Origin: JAEUQQ01 sp963697285
GTDB taxonomy: Bacteria; Acidobacteriota; Vicinamibacteria; Vicinamibacterales; JAFNAJ01
NCBI GenBank assembly: GCA_963697285.1
Contig: CAVONI010000011.1
Span: 868,001-932,000, forward strand
Direction: 5' to 3'
DNA length: 64,000 nt
Shown here: positions 38,032 through 48,443 of the stretch, one piece after another
Numbering within the stretch: the stretch's first letter is position 1
How the letters are laid out: the number at the start of each line of letters is the position of its first letter
The notes under the pieces: model-generated
What the model was told of the DNA's origin: nothing
The model's database searches: none
What the model saw: the letters and a program-made list of their open reading frames with translations, nothing else
Translations under genes and position numbers: made by a program

Positions 38032-39129
38032 TCAGTCCTGGCGGACGATCGCATCCACGAGGTCTTGCAGTTGCCCGCGGATCGCCGTGAACGCGCGCTC
38101 GTAGGCATCGCGATGCTCGTCGAGCGACCCTTCCAGCGCCGAAGGATCCTCGACCGGCCAGTCGATGCACACGGTCGGCGTCCGCCTGAAACGCAGCGCG
38201 TGGTACGCGCCCTCGTCGAACGCCACCACGACGTGGTAGTGATCGAGATTCGGGATCTGCGCGAGCGACTTGGGGCTGTGCCGGCCCAGGTCGAGGCCTT
38301 TCTCGGCCAGGAACTTCGGCAGGCGTGGATCGATCGGCTCCGGGTCGATGCCCGCGCTGCTGAACAGCAACCGCGGGTGCGACATCGTCGAGGCGATGGC
38401 CTCGGCCATCTGGCTTCGGCAGTGGTTGTGCTGATCGACGAAGAGGATGCGGAACGCCTCGGGCGACTTGTGCTTCACGAAGTCGCCCGTGCACATGTAG
38501 AGCGTCTCGGCGCAGATGTCGCGGATTTCGTCCGAGACGCGTTCGATACGCCGGCTGATCGTCGACATCAAGGCGAACGGCTCGAGCGCCAGCTCGTTCG
38601 AGTGCTCCTTCTCGACCAGCGTATCGTCGATCTTGCGGCGCATCTTGTCGATGGTGCGCTCGATGCGCATCGTCGCCTGCGCCAGTTCGGCGTCGTTCTC
38701 GACAAATGCCCGCACGGCGTCGCGCAGCATGCCGAGGCACGCATCGCCCATCTCGCGGAACGCCTCGTACGCAAAGGTCGGCCGCACCTGCTCGAGCTTG
38801 AGCACGCGACGCGCGACGGCTTCGGCGTGATCGCCGATGCGCTCGAGTTCGGTGCTGATCTTGGTGGCGGCATACGCGAAGCGGAGGTGCCCGCCGGCAG
38901 GCTGCTGGCGCACCAGGAACTCGAGGCACAGCCGGTCGAGTTGCTGCTCCATCTCGTCGATCTGCTGGTCGCGCAGGATGACCAGGTACGCCGCCTGCCG
39001 CTCTTCGCCCACGAGGGCCTTGAGGGCGCCGTCGAGGGCGCGGGCACACTGCTCACTCATCTCGCGCACCTGGCTGCGGATGAGATTCATGTCGTGCTGG
39101 AGGCTGGCTTCGAGCTGGGAGCCCATCAT
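38032..39129 (-). CDS. phoU: PhoU fused to a catalytically dead ArsC/LMW-phosphatase-like domain
   Basis: First gene of the pst operon, 365 residues. Residues 1-220 are PhoU: two three-helix bundles with the metal-binding motifs ELERIGDHAEAVARR (near 95-108) and RIERVSDEIRDI. PhoU links phosphate uptake to signalling. Residues 225-365 match ArsC-type LMW phosphatases: FRILFVDQHNHCRSQMAEA, then SSAGIDPEPIDP, RHSPKSL and CIDWPVEDPSALEGS. The P-loop normally starts with the nucleophilic Cys (CX5R); here it is Asp232, while Arg238 and Ser239 remain. The resolving cysteines are also absent. Catalysis is therefore unlikely, but oxyanion binding is possible. ATG 39129 has AGGA upstream. Confidence 0.88.
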   Translation of the reverse strand: MMGSQLEASLQHDMNLIRSQVREMSEQCARALDGALKALVGEERQAAYLVILRDQQIDEMEQQLDRLCLEFLVRQQPAGGHLRFAYAATKISTELERIGDHAEAVARRVLKLEQVRPTFAYEAFREMGDACLGMLRDAVRAFVENDAELAQATMRIERTIDKMRRKIDDTLVEKEHSNELALEPFALMSTISRRIERVSDEIRDICAETLYMCTGDFVKHKSPEAFRILFVDQHNHCRSQMAEAIASTMSHPRLLFSSAGIDPEPIDPRLPKFLAEKGLDLGRHSPKSLAQIPNLDHYHVVVAFDEGAYHALRFRRTPTVCIDWPVEDPSALEGSLDEHRDAYERAFTAIRGQLQDLVDAIVRQD

Positions 39130-39242
39130 GTCGTCCTGTGTATTCGAACGGACCGTCGCAACCACCGTACGACGTGCATGTTACATCTGTGTGTCGTCTC
39201 GTGCGCGCGGGCCGGCCCCCGTCCCGCGCGCCGCACGTGGGC

Positions 39243-42200
39243 TCAGCGTCGGCGCAGCGCGGCGTCGAGGATGGCGTAGTCGCCCGCCTCGTGACGCGCC
39301 AGCGGGAACGCCGCGACAGCACCGTCCAGGAGCGTCCGGCCCCACGCCGCGAGTTCCGGCTGCGTGAGGGTGGCCGCCCAGGCGTCCAGCGCGCGCCGCG
39401 ACTCGTCGAGGCGCCCGCCATCGCGCAATGCCAGCGCCGAGGCCAATCCGCCCGCCCCCGCCCTGCCATGCCGCGAGCCGTGAATGCGCTCGCGGGCCCT
39501 GCCCGCCTCGCCCGCCGCAGCCGCTTGCGCCTGAAGGCGCGCCGCCACGAAGTCATCGACCCGCGTGTCGATGTCTTCGTCGTATGGCTTGCCCGCCCCA
39601 AGGCGCTCCGGCCATGCCTGGCCGGCAGCGAGATGATCAAGCGCCAGGCGCAAGTCGGCAGGCGACGCCTCGATCGCCAGCAACAGGTGCGCCTCGCGAT
39701 GCAAACGGCGCCCGTCGTTGGCACCCTCGTAAGGCAGCACCGTGAGGCGGTCGAGCACCGACAAGGCCTCCGCGGGTCGGCCATCGAGCACCAGGGCCCT
39801 CGCGGTGAGCATCCCGAGCACGTAACTGGACGGCGTCCGCGCATAGGCGTCGCGCGCGACCTGTGCCGCGTCGCGGTAGCGCCGGTCGGCGATGAGCAGT
39901 TCCGCCAGTTGCTTCGCGAACCGCCATTGCGCCGCATCCAGTGTCATCGCCCGCCGCAGGTCGGCCGCCGCGCGCTCGTGATCCCCGAGCAGGCTCGCCC
40001 GCAGCGCATACAGCGGCGCAAACGGCGGACCGTCGCCAAGCGCCACCAGGGCGTCGCGCGCCGCGTCGCGATTGCCGCGACCGAGGTCGATCAACGCCAG
40101 GTAGTACCGTGGCTGCCATTCGGTCCCCCGCCCGCTCGCCCACCTGAACACGTCAGCGCTCTCGCCACGGAACGGGAAGGCCAGCGCCGGCGGCGCCGCG
40201 TGCGCGGCCGCGAGCAATGACGCAGACTCGGTGCCGCCGTGCAGGCTCGACAGCCAGGCGCGCCAGGTACAGGACCTCCGGCGTGCGCGGTGCGAGCGTC
40301 AGCAGCACCTCGGCGTCACCGGCACGCCCGGCACCGTGATACCACGCCGCCATCTCGAGGAACGTCTCGTGCGGCATCTCGTTGCGGATGCCCCCGACGA
40401 ACGCCTGCCGTGCGGCATCGGTCCCGAGCGCCATCGCGCGCTCGAAGCGGGCGACGTGGTTGAGGGGATCAATCTCGAGCAGCCGCGACAGCGTCGTCTC
40501 GGCCCCGGTGGCGTCACCGGCGACGCGCTGCGCCAACGCCGCGAGCTGCCAGGCGCCGACGTCGAGCGCGTTCTGGGTCGTCACACGGCGAGCGTAGTGC
40601 AGCGCCGCCTCGACGCGCCCGTCGCGAATGGCAAGGCGCGCCAGTTGCTGCCACGCGGCAGCACGGAACTCCGGCGACTGCGCCGCGATCTCGAACCCGT
40701 CGCGCGCGTCGGCCGTGCGGCCGAGGGCGTCGGCCGCCAGGCCGTAGTAGTAGTTGGCCGCCGGTTCGTACGTATCGATCGCCAGCGCCGCCCTCGCGAG
40801 CGCGAAGGCACGCGTATCGTCGCCCGCCCGATGCCGGAGCATGGATGCATCGACCAGCGCCGGCACGTAGTTCGGATCCTTCGCCAGGCACTCCTGCAGC
40901 ACCGGCTCGGCGTCGACGTAACGCCGCTGTCGAATCAGTTCCTTGGCCCTGGTGTGCAGGCCGAACACCGTCGACCAGTCGAACGCAGCCGGCGACGTCA
41001 GTGGACGCGCGAGCGTGTCGGCCGACGGGTCGCCCACGTACTCGAAGCGCGACCCGAGCACGCGCACGCGGAGCCTCGCATCGGGAATGTCACTCGCCAG
41101 CGACTGCGTCCACGTCGACAGCGGTGTGAACGCCACATCCCACGCGCCGACGCGGGTCGATCCGTCGAAGACCTCCACGGCGCCCGAGACGCGCTGTGTC
41201 GGCGAGAACGCCAGCACCAGCCTGCCGTGCTCGCGTCGCACGTTCAGCGCACCCAGGTCATTGGCCTTCACGAAACCGTGTGTGCCCTTGACGGGCAACC
41301 AGTACCTCCGTCCAGGTGTCAGTTGCACCGGGTGCAAACCCACGATTCTTGAACGGGGTGAGCGAGCTCTCGGCCGCCGCCTGGTTGAACAGGCGCCCCG
41401 ACTGCACCTCCACGTACTGGCCGTCGGCGTCGGTGAGCAGCTTCTCCCAGATCATCCCCTGCTGCGACAGGCCCCAGATCCAGATCTTCTTCCCGGCCTT
41501 GTCGTCGCGCGTGGAGTACCTCGCCATCCCCGCGTCATCGTCGTGCCAGTACGCGCCGAAGAAGTCGGACCCGCGGCCGAAGACGTGGTACGACTTGTAG
41601 GGACCGAAGTCGTTCTGCTCGTAGAACGACAGGTCCTTGCCGTTGGCGGGATGCTGCGGCCACGGTGAGACCTCGCCACCGTGCCCGAGGTAGTGCGTGC
41701 CCGGATAGACGAACTGCAGGTTGCCCGACGCCTTGAGGCCGGCGTTCATCCACGTGTAGTACGGCTGCTCGACCGACGACGTGTTCTGCCACAGCGAACG
41801 GGTGGTGAAATAGGCCGCGTCGGCGGGAAGCGTGATCTCGAGGCGCCACGGCGTGCGCGTCAGCAGGTCGAGCACACCGATCGTGACGCTCGCGCTGCCG
41901 TCCGGCGTCGTGCGGGTGATGTAGTCAACGGGCGTTGCGCAGTTGGGCGTGTGGCCGATGATGCCGTAGTTCGGCTCGATCCCTCCACTGGTCCACGGCC
42001 CGCGCATCGCGATGTCGCGGAACTTCACCACGTGGTTGTCGTAGATGAACGGTCTCCCTGTGGTCTTGTCGATCGCCGACCAGATCTTCCCGCCGATTCC
42101 GGGCAGGATGCGCACCCTGAGGAACTCGTTCTCGAGTTCCACCACCGTCCACGCCTGCTGCACGGGCACATCGGTGTACCCGTCGAACCGGTAGTAGGGA

Positions 42201-42433
42201 TAGATCCTGCCGCCATCCGCGACCGGGTTCGGGTCCGAGAAGGGATACGTCGTCATCACCTGCGTGAACTCGCGCACGGTGGCGGCGGCGTCAGACACGG
42301 CGGGCAACACAAGGCCCAGAAGGAATACACCGATCGCCGGCACGCGCCGGGTCATGGCCGGCATGGTGATGGCGACGCGACATCGCGTGAGGTTGACGAG
42401 CTGCTCGACCACGAGTGATCCTCCCTGTCTCAT
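39243..42433 (-). CDS. Secreted DUF5107 / TPR protein (two frameshifts)
   Basis: About 1062 residues after repair. A signal peptide (PAIGVFLLGLVLPAVSDAA) leads to a DUF5107 domain, a galactose-mutarotase-like beta-sandwich (residues about 40-380: PYYRFDGYTDVPVQQAWTVVELENEFLRVRILPGIGGKIW, YDNHVVKFRDIAMRGPWTSGGIE). This is followed by a beta region and a long TPR array. One extra G at about 41305 splits TDTWTE from YWLPVKG, and one at about 40266 splits LYLRAWLSSLHGG. Restored, all three pieces join in one frame. ATG 42433 overlaps the upstream glycosidase stop (ATGA), so the two are co-translated. DUF5107 proteins are linked to glycan metabolism; no activity is proven here. Confidence 0.82.
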
Positions 42434-45400
42434 CGTTCCGCCAGCGTCAGCAACCAGCCCCTGCCACGAGCGACAGGGATCGACTCGCCTGGTGCGAACG
42501 TGCGGGCCGGCTGGAACCCGTCAATCGGATGCGCCACGATCGTGGCGCGCGCAGGATCGATGCCGAGCGACGTCCAGTCGAACGCCAGGCCGACTGACGT
42601 ATCGGCCTCGGCCCAACTGGCCAGCGCGACGAGCGCACGTCCCGGCTTCGCGTAGACGGTGGCGAGCACGTCGCTCCGGCTCGTTTTCACCGGGTTGTGC
42701 GGCGCCCAGTAGCCGATCATCCGCGACCCGTCCATGCCGAACGCGTCCCACGCCTTCCACAGCGGACGCGGATCGCTGCTGTCGGTCCACGGCAGGCGGT
42801 TCGTCATCCCGTAGACCATGCCCCGCCAGGGGTTGCCGCCACCTTCGAGCATCTCGCCCATCAGGCCGAACGGGATCCCGCTGACCTCGGTGAGGAAGAA
42901 GTCGGGGCTGCTGCGCTCGTAGTCGAAGTACTCCCCGAACCAGAGGCGCGTGAGATACGGAAAGTGCTCGAGGTACAGCAGCGCGCTGCTGATGTAGCCG
43001 TCACGCTGGTTGTACTGGTTGGCCGAGTGCAGATCGACGATACCGGGGTGCCCGTCCTGGGTGAGCACCCGTTTCACGCGCTTCATCGTCGTGCGATCGA
43101 ACGCGACGTCGTCGAGGTAGATGCCGTCGATGCCCACCTGCTGCACCAGCCAGTTCATCCCTTCGACGTAGTAGTTGTGCCAGCGGCTCATTCCGCTGTT
43201 GATGACCGCAGCGTCCTTGAGGTCTGGCACGAACCACGCCGCGATGTAGTCGTCCTCGAGGTGTTCCTGCAACCACGAGAAACCGCCGCCTGTCCCGGGC
43301 GAGAAGATCTCGTGCCCGAGGCTGCGAAGCGGGAACAACTCGTAGGCGTGATTCGAGAGCTCGCGGACCGTGTTGTAGATCTTGACCTTGAGCCCCTGCC
43401 GGTGTGCCTCGTCGACATACGCCTTCATCTCGCGATGCGCGATGAACGGGTAGTTGATCCACGGGTTGATGGCGTTGGCGTGGTGAACGTTGACGACCGT
43501 CGCGCCCGTGGCCTTGACGTCGGCCACCGGCGTGAAGCGGTGATAGAAGCGCGTCCGCCACTGCGCGTCGGTGTCGAGCGCGTGGAACGGCGTGACGATG
43601 AAGTTCACGTCGAAGTGCAGCGTCGTCGCCGCCTTGAGCGTGCGGCGCCCGCTGAAGGCCGTGACGTGCACGTCCTCGCCGCGTTCAGCGATCGCAATGC
43701 CCCCCCGCCCGTCGTTTCCCCACGAGGTGGGCAGCACCAGGGGCTTCTGCAGGTAGAAGTTCGTGTTCAGCGGACGCACGTACTTCTCGTCGCGCAACGA
43801 GAAGTACAACCCCGCGTTGATGCCCCCGAGCCACGCGCCGTCCTGGTTGCGCGTGGCGACGCTCCACGTCCAGTCGAGACGCGATGGGCGCGCGCCGCCT
43901 TTCTGCCCCAGCCCGATCATGTAGGTCGCCGCGCCCCCACGGTAGGGCATCTCGAGGCGCACGTCGGCGAGGTCCACGTCGGTGTCGCTGGTGAGCGAGA
44001 GGCGGTACGACAGGAAGCCGTCGAACTCGAGCGTGCCCGTTGCCTCGAGCCGCAGTGACGCACCGCGTGACGTCGACGTCCACCGCACCGTTCCAGGCGA
44101 CTGCTCGGTGAACGTCGGTTCCCCGCCGGCGAGGTCGATCCGCGTGCCGTCCGGACGCTCCGCAACGAGTCGCATCGCCGACGAGAGGACGTCGTGCGGG
44201 TCCGCGCCGATCGCGGTCATCTCTTCGGTGAACCAGGTCCGGATGCGCCTCGGCAGGCCCGTGTCGTCGAGTTCGACGTCCCGTCCGAGGAACGACAGTT
44301 GCCGCCCGCTGACGCGGATCGGCGTGTAGGGCGGAATGACGGCGTTGTCCTGCGCCAGCGTGGAGTCGAGCCACTTGAGACGGGTCTGTTTCCAGGGTTC
44401 GTCAGCGCCGCCGCGCGGCGCGACCGCGTCCTGCACCGTGAGGCGGAGGTCCACGCGACGGTCCGGGAGGCCGGCGGCGGCCAGCGTCGCCACGCCACGA
44501 TAGTCGCCGGGCGCGGCGTCCACGGGGATGTCAGCCCCGCACCACACGGGCTGCACGTGGCCTTCGGCCACGTCGACGGTCTTCGTGAAGGCACGTCCAT
44601 CCCAGTCGATGCCACGGGTGTTGATGCACGACAGCACGGCCGCCGCGAGGGTCCGGCCGCTCGAGTGCGTCAGGTCGCTGAAACGGACCGTCGCGCCAGA
44701 GACCGTGCGCAGGGCGTAGATGGCCAGCTGAAACGCGAAGAACTCGCCCCGCAGCGGCTCCCCGGTCAGCACGGTGGCCACGCCGCGGTCGATCCACCGT
44801 TTCGGCAGGTCTCGCGGCATGCGCACCGGCAGCAGCCGGTCTTCTGGAAACACCATCCACCCGGCCTCGCGGTGCGGCGCCGTCAGGGCCGCGACTTCGT
44901 CCCGGGTGGCGATCACTTCCATGGGGTCGAACCGATTCAGCTCGTCGATCGCCTCGAAGGCCTCGACGCGGCCCCGGGGCCAGTCGGGTCGCGCGACAAC
45001 GCGGGCACGCCAGTCGGGCGACGCGGAGTCCTTCGGCATCGGGTAGGTCACGCGCGGGTAGTTGCTGCGCCCGGCGCTCTCCCACGGCAGGTAGTAGAGG
45101 TAGTAGCGTCCCGCGCCGCGGGTGGGCTCGAACCAGAGTTCGCCCTGCTCGCGCGACATGGCGCCCCGTCGCACATTGGCGATCGGCACGGATGCGGCGT
45201 CGGTGACGATCAGGTGTCGCGCGGCAGGGTCCGTATCCCGGCGCCTCCACGGGACGATGACGTGGACGACGCCGCCCGCGGGCTCGGGTACCGTGATGAC
45301 GACCCGGTGATTGCCGAGCGTCTCGACGTCCCAGGGGGATGACGCGATGCGGAAGGGGGGATCGAGCACCTGCGCCGGCGCCTGGAGGCAACCAGCGACG

Positions 45401-45441
45401 AGCGCGACCGTGGCGAGGCCGAAGCTGAGGTGGCAACGCAT
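42430..45441 (-). CDS. Secreted DUF6067-type glycoside hydrolase-like protein
   Basis: A 1003-residue protein with a signal peptide or lipobox-like start (LATVALVAGCLQAPAQ), N-terminal beta domains, and a C-terminal TIM-barrel-like region: VHHANAINPWINYPF, HRQGLKVKIYNTVRELSNH, MNWLVQQVGIDGIYLDDVAFDR and VDLHSANQYNQRDG. IDGIYLDDVAFD looks like a strand-end acidic site of a retaining glycosidase clan. The family (DUF6067) is annotated as glycosidase-like but its substrate is unknown to me. It is the first gene of a two-gene unit with the DUF5107/TPR protein. Frame intact over 3 kb. Confidence 0.78.
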   Translation of the reverse strand: MRCHLSFGLATVALVAGCLQAPAQVLDPPFRIASSPWDVETLGNHRVVITVPEPAGGVVHVIVPWRRRDTDPAARHLIVTDAASVPIANVRRGAMSREQGELWFEPTRGAGRYYLYYLPWESAGRSNYPRVTYPMPKDSASPDWRARVVARPDWPRGRVEAFEAIDELNRFDPMEVIATRDEVAALTAPHREAGWMVFPEDRLLPVRMPRDLPKRWIDRGVATVLTGEPLRGEFFAFQLAIYALRTVSGATVRFSDLTHSSGRTLAAAVLSCINTRGIDWDGRAFTKTVDVAEGHVQPVWCGADIPVDAAPGDYRGVATLAAAGLPDRRVDLRLTVQDAVAPRGGADEPWKQTRLKWLDSTLAQDNAVIPPYTPIRVSGRQLSFLGRDVELDDTGLPRRIRTWFTEEMTAIGADPHDVLSSAMRLVAERPDGTRIDLAGGEPTFTEQSPGTVRWTSTSRGASLRLEATGTLEFDGFLSYRLSLTSDTDVDLADVRLEMPYRGGAATYMIGLGQKGGARPSRLDWTWSVATRNQDGAWLGGINAGLYFSLRDEKYVRPLNTNFYLQKPLVLPTSWGNDGRGGIAIAERGEDVHVTAFSGRRTLKAATTLHFDVNFIVTPFHALDTDAQWRTRFYHRFTPVADVKATGATVVNVHHANAINPWINYPFIAHREMKAYVDEAHRQGLKVKIYNTVRELSNHAYELFPLRSLGHEIFSPGTGGGFSWLQEHLEDDYIAAWFVPDLKDAAVINSGMSRWHNYYVEGMNWLVQQVGIDGIYLDDVAFDRTTMKRVKRVLTQDGHPGIVDLHSANQYNQRDGYISSALLYLEHFPYLTRLWFGEYFDYERSSPDFFLTEVSGIPFGLMGEMLEGGGNPWRGMVYGMTNRLPWTDSSDPRPLWKAWDAFGMDGSRMIGYWAPHNPVKTSRSDVLATVYAKPGRALVALASWAEADTSVGLAFDWTSLGIDPARATIVAHPIDGFQPARTFAPGESIPVARGRGWLLTLAER

Positions 45442-45475
45442 GCGCGGAGAATACCCGAGACGGCGCCGCGTTGCG

Positions 45476-45925
45476 TCACGGCGAGACGAACACCTCGGTC
45501 ACCCACAGGCGATTGCGTCGATCCCGGGCCACACCGATGCCGACCAGCGTGTACGGGCCGAGGATGTTCTCGCGATGCAGCCTGGACGCCATGAGGACCC
45601 TGTGCAGCTCGTCGGCGCTCGCCGCGGTGCCGACGTTTTCGGCCACCCGGGTCCAATCGACACTCAGCGTGCGGAATTCGCCCTTCGACCTGTGCCGCAA
45701 CTTCTGGCGTGCGGCCAGCGAGGTCGCCAGGGTTCGCGCATCGGCATCCAGCGACGCACTCCGTGCGAGCGCGGGCAGCCCATGCTGCCGGCGGGCCTCG
45801 TTGATCAGCACGCCGAGGCGATCGGCATCACCAGTTGCGGCGGACGGCTGCTGGCCTGCCACGCAGGCGCTGAGTGCCACGACCAGGCACATCGTGCCCG
45901 CGCATCGCATCACCGACATCACCAC
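45476..45925 (-). CDS. CAP/SCP-domain lipoprotein
   Basis: A 149-residue protein with a lipobox (VVALSAC) and a compact CAP (SCP/PR1/YkwD-like) domain: LINEARRQHGLPALARSASLDADARTLA, WTRVAENVGTA, MASRLHRENILGPYTLVGIGVARD and WVTEVFV. Bacterial CAP proteins are extracytoplasmic with ill-defined roles. ATG 45925 is used; ATG 45919 is equally possible. It follows the DUF6067 gene region on the same strand after 34 bp in the upstream direction, but co-regulation is uncertain. Confidence 0.85.
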   Translation of the reverse strand: MVMSVMRCAGTMCLVVALSACVAGQQPSAATGDADRLGVLINEARRQHGLPALARSASLDADARTLATSLAARQKLRHRSKGEFRTLSVDWTRVAENVGTAASADELHRVLMASRLHRENILGPYTLVGIGVARDRRNRLWVTEVFVSP

Positions 45926-46012
45926 CGCAGTGTAGTCTCACGGCCCCGCCCGAGCGCGAGTCCGGGCCGTCGCGCGCGCGCGGCTCCAGCCCCGGTAGCG
46001 TAAGATCGCGTC

Positions 46013-47722
46013 ATGAGCACTCTGCCCGACGACGGCTCCTCCACGGGTTTCTCCTCGCTCGGACTCGCTGACAAGCTCGTCTCGGCCGTCCACGCGCTGG
46101 GGTACGAAGAACCCACCCCGATTCAGCGCGAGGCGATTCCGCTCCTGCGAGAAGGCCGCGACCTCATCGGCCTGGCCGGCACCGGCACCGGCAAGACCGC
46201 CGCCTTCTCGCTGCCGTTGCTCGATCGGCTCGTCCGCGATGTGACGCGCAAGCACCAGGGGGCGCGGGCGTTGATCCTGGTGCCGACGCGCGAACTGGCC
46301 ATGCAGACCTCCGAGGCACTCCACAAGTACGCGCGCGGCCTCCGCCTGGCCATCGTCCCGCTCTACGGGGGCGCCCCGATGGACGTCCAGATTCGCGGGC
46401 TCCGCCGCGGGGCCGACGTGGTCGTGGCCACGCCGGGCCGTGCGCTCGATCACCTGCGCCGCGAGACGCTCGATCTCTCCGAGCTCGAGGTGCTGGTGCT
46501 CGACGAAGCCGACGAGATGCTCGACATGGGCTTTGCCGATGACATCGACGCGATCATCGGCGCGACGCCCGAGACACGGCAGACGGCGCTGTTTGCCGCG
46601 ACGATGGCGCCACGCATCGCCGCGATCACGGGCAAGCACCTCAAGTCACCCAGCCGCATCACGATCGCCCGCGAGAAACGGCCTGCGGGCAAGCTGCCCC
46701 AGGTCCGCCAGACGGCCTACATCGTCGGCCGCCCGCAGAAGATGGCCGCACTGGGCCGCATCCTCGATTTCGAGAATCCCAAGTCGGCGATCGTGTTCTG
46801 CCGCACGCGGGTCGAGGTGGATGAGCTGACGAACACGCTGAACGCGCATGGGTTCGGAGCGCAGGCCCTGCACGGCGGGATGGTGCAGAAGCAGCGTGAC
46901 CGCGTGATGCAGTTGTTCCGGAACGAGCAGGCCGACATCCTGGTCGCCACCGATGTGGCCGCGCGCGGGCTCGACATCGACCACGTGTCGCACGTCATCA
47001 ATTTCGATGTGCCCACCTCGCCCGAGGTCTACGTGCACCGCATCGGGCGGACGGGGCGCATCGGCCGCGAAGGAGTCGCGATTACGCTGGCGAACCCTCG
47101 CGAGCACCGCTTCCTGCGCTCGGTCGAGGGCATCACGAAACAGAAGATCGACGTCCTGCCGCTGCCGACCGTCGCCGACATGCGCGCGCGGCGGCTCGAG
47201 GCGACGCGCGATGCCCTGCGCGAACAGCTCACGGCGGGCGACTTCGGCGAAGCGCGGGCGATCGTCGATGCGCTCGCGCAGGAGTTCGACGTGCTCGACA
47301 TCGCGGCCGCGGCCGTGAAGATGGTGCACGAGGCCAGCGAGCCGACCATGCCCGAGGCGTCGGTCGACATCGCACAGCCGTCGATGAGCGACTCGCGCCC
47401 GGAACGCGGCGACCGTCGGGGTGACGGCGATCGCGGCCGCGGCGCCAAGCCTCGCGGCCGGGCCTCGGCGCACGAGGGCCCGATGGCGGTGATCTTCATC
47501 GGTGCCGGCAAGAGCGCGGGCATCAGGCCCGGGGATCTGGTGGGCGCCATCACCGGTGAGGCAGGCGTGCCCTCCAGCGTGCTCGGCGGCATCCGGATCG
47601 GCGAGGGCTACTCGCTGGTCGAGGTCCCCGAGGAACTGGCGGCGGGCATCATGACCGCGCTGAAGGCAACCAAGATACGCGGGCTCAAGGTCACGGTGCG
47701 CCGCGACCGCGACCAGGGCTGA
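46013..47722 (+). CDS. DEAD-box RNA helicase (DeaD/CsdA-like) with C-terminal RNA-binding domain
   Basis: A 569-residue ATP-dependent RNA helicase. Motifs in order: Q motif EEPTPIQREAIPLL, motif I AGTGTGKTAA, Ia PTRELAMQ, GGAPMDVQ, Ib TPGRALDHL, II VLDEADEMLDMGF, III ATM, IV IVFCRTRVEVDEL, V ATDVAARGLDID, VI HRIGRTGRIG. After an Arg/Gly-rich linker (ERGDRRGDGDRGRGAKPRGR) the C-terminus (MAVIFIGAGKSAGIRPGDLVGAITGEAG) is the DbpA-type RNA-binding fold. Such proteins act in ribosome assembly, RNA decay and cold growth. ATG 46013 fits; no strong ribosome site is seen. Confidence 0.94.
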   Translation: MSTLPDDGSSTGFSSLGLADKLVSAVHALGYEEPTPIQREAIPLLREGRDLIGLAGTGTGKTAAFSLPLLDRLVRDVTRKHQGARALILVPTRELAMQTSEALHKYARGLRLAIVPLYGGAPMDVQIRGLRRGADVVVATPGRALDHLRRETLDLSELEVLVLDEADEMLDMGFADDIDAIIGATPETRQTALFAATMAPRIAAITGKHLKSPSRITIAREKRPAGKLPQVRQTAYIVGRPQKMAALGRILDFENPKSAIVFCRTRVEVDELTNTLNAHGFGAQALHGGMVQKQRDRVMQLFRNEQADILVATDVAARGLDIDHVSHVINFDVPTSPEVYVHRIGRTGRIGREGVAITLANPREHRFLRSVEGITKQKIDVLPLPTVADMRARRLEATRDALREQLTAGDFGEARAIVDALAQEFDVLDIAAAAVKMVHEASEPTMPEASVDIAQPSMSDSRPERGDRRGDGDRGRGAKPRGRASAHEGPMAVIFIGAGKSAGIRPGDLVGAITGEAGVPSSVLGGIRIGEGYSLVEVPEELAAGIMTALKATKIRGLKVTVRRDRDQG

Positions 47723-47756
47723 TCGCGGTCACGGTGCAGATCGGTCTCCAGGTCGA

Positions 47757-48317
47757 TCAACGCGGCCACAGCCACCCGAACACACCGGCGGTGAGGAGCG
47801 CGTAGATCAGGCCGTCGACCATCGACTTGATCGTGGTGCTCCACTGGCGCTTGTACCAGATGGAGTGCTGGGCGAGTGCAAGTGCGTAGCCCGTGAACGC
47901 GACCGCGCCGGCGAACCGGAACACGGCGAGGTAGTGTGCGCCGGGGGCGAGCGCCCGGCCCGCGACGTAGGCGGCGAACACGCTCACGACGACCGCATAG
48001 ACGAACCACAGCGCCAGCGGCTGCCCCATCCCCCCGCTGCCCCCGTCGGCAATCGTCATGATCACGATCGGGCCCTTCTCCATCTTGGCCTTGAACTCGG
48101 GCTGCCTCATGGCCTCATGCGAGCCGGCACACGGCACCAGGTAGTCGCCGGCCGGAATGTTGAAGCGGCGCAGGGCCTCGAGCACGTCATCTTCCTTTGG
48201 CAGCTTCCGGTAGTCGTTCTTGTGGAACGGCAGCAGCATGTGGAGCACGCTGCTTGCCACGAACACGACGACTGCCGACACGAGGATCGGAACGACCAGC
48301 GATGTCACCGTGACCAT
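47757..48317 (-). CDS. Conserved inner-membrane protein, unknown function
   Basis: A 186-residue protein with an N-terminal helix (LVVPILVSAVVVFVASSVLHMLLPFHKNDY), a soluble segment with KEDDVLEALRRFNIPAGDYLVPCAGS, and three further helices ending GLIYALLTAGVFGWLWP. ATG 48317 has GGAGG about six bases upstream and gives the hydrophobic start. It resembles unnamed membrane proteins common in acidobacterial and proteobacterial genomes. I do not recognise a named family and assign no function. It faces the helicase gene tail to tail. Confidence 0.75.
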   Translation of the reverse strand: MVTVTSLVVPILVSAVVVFVASSVLHMLLPFHKNDYRKLPKEDDVLEALRRFNIPAGDYLVPCAGSHEAMRQPEFKAKMEKGPIVIMTIADGGSGGMGQPLALWFVYAVVVSVFAAYVAGRALAPGAHYLAVFRFAGAVAFTGYALALAQHSIWYKRQWSTTIKSMVDGLIYALLTAGVFGWLWPR

Positions 48318-48443
48318 GCAGACCTCCCGGGAAGTGGTGGTGCCGTTCGGTTTCAGCGGGGTGCGGGCGCATCCTGCCACGCGGCAGCGGGCGCCCGCAA
48401 GTCACGTGCGCACCGCGCCCGGCCGTGCGCGCCAGAGGCGGGT

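Noticed and set aside
45110..45140. tRNA T-arm-like GGTTCGAGCCC on the minus strand
   Set aside because: It lies within the DUF6067 coding sequence and no acceptor, D or anticodon arms can be assembled around it.
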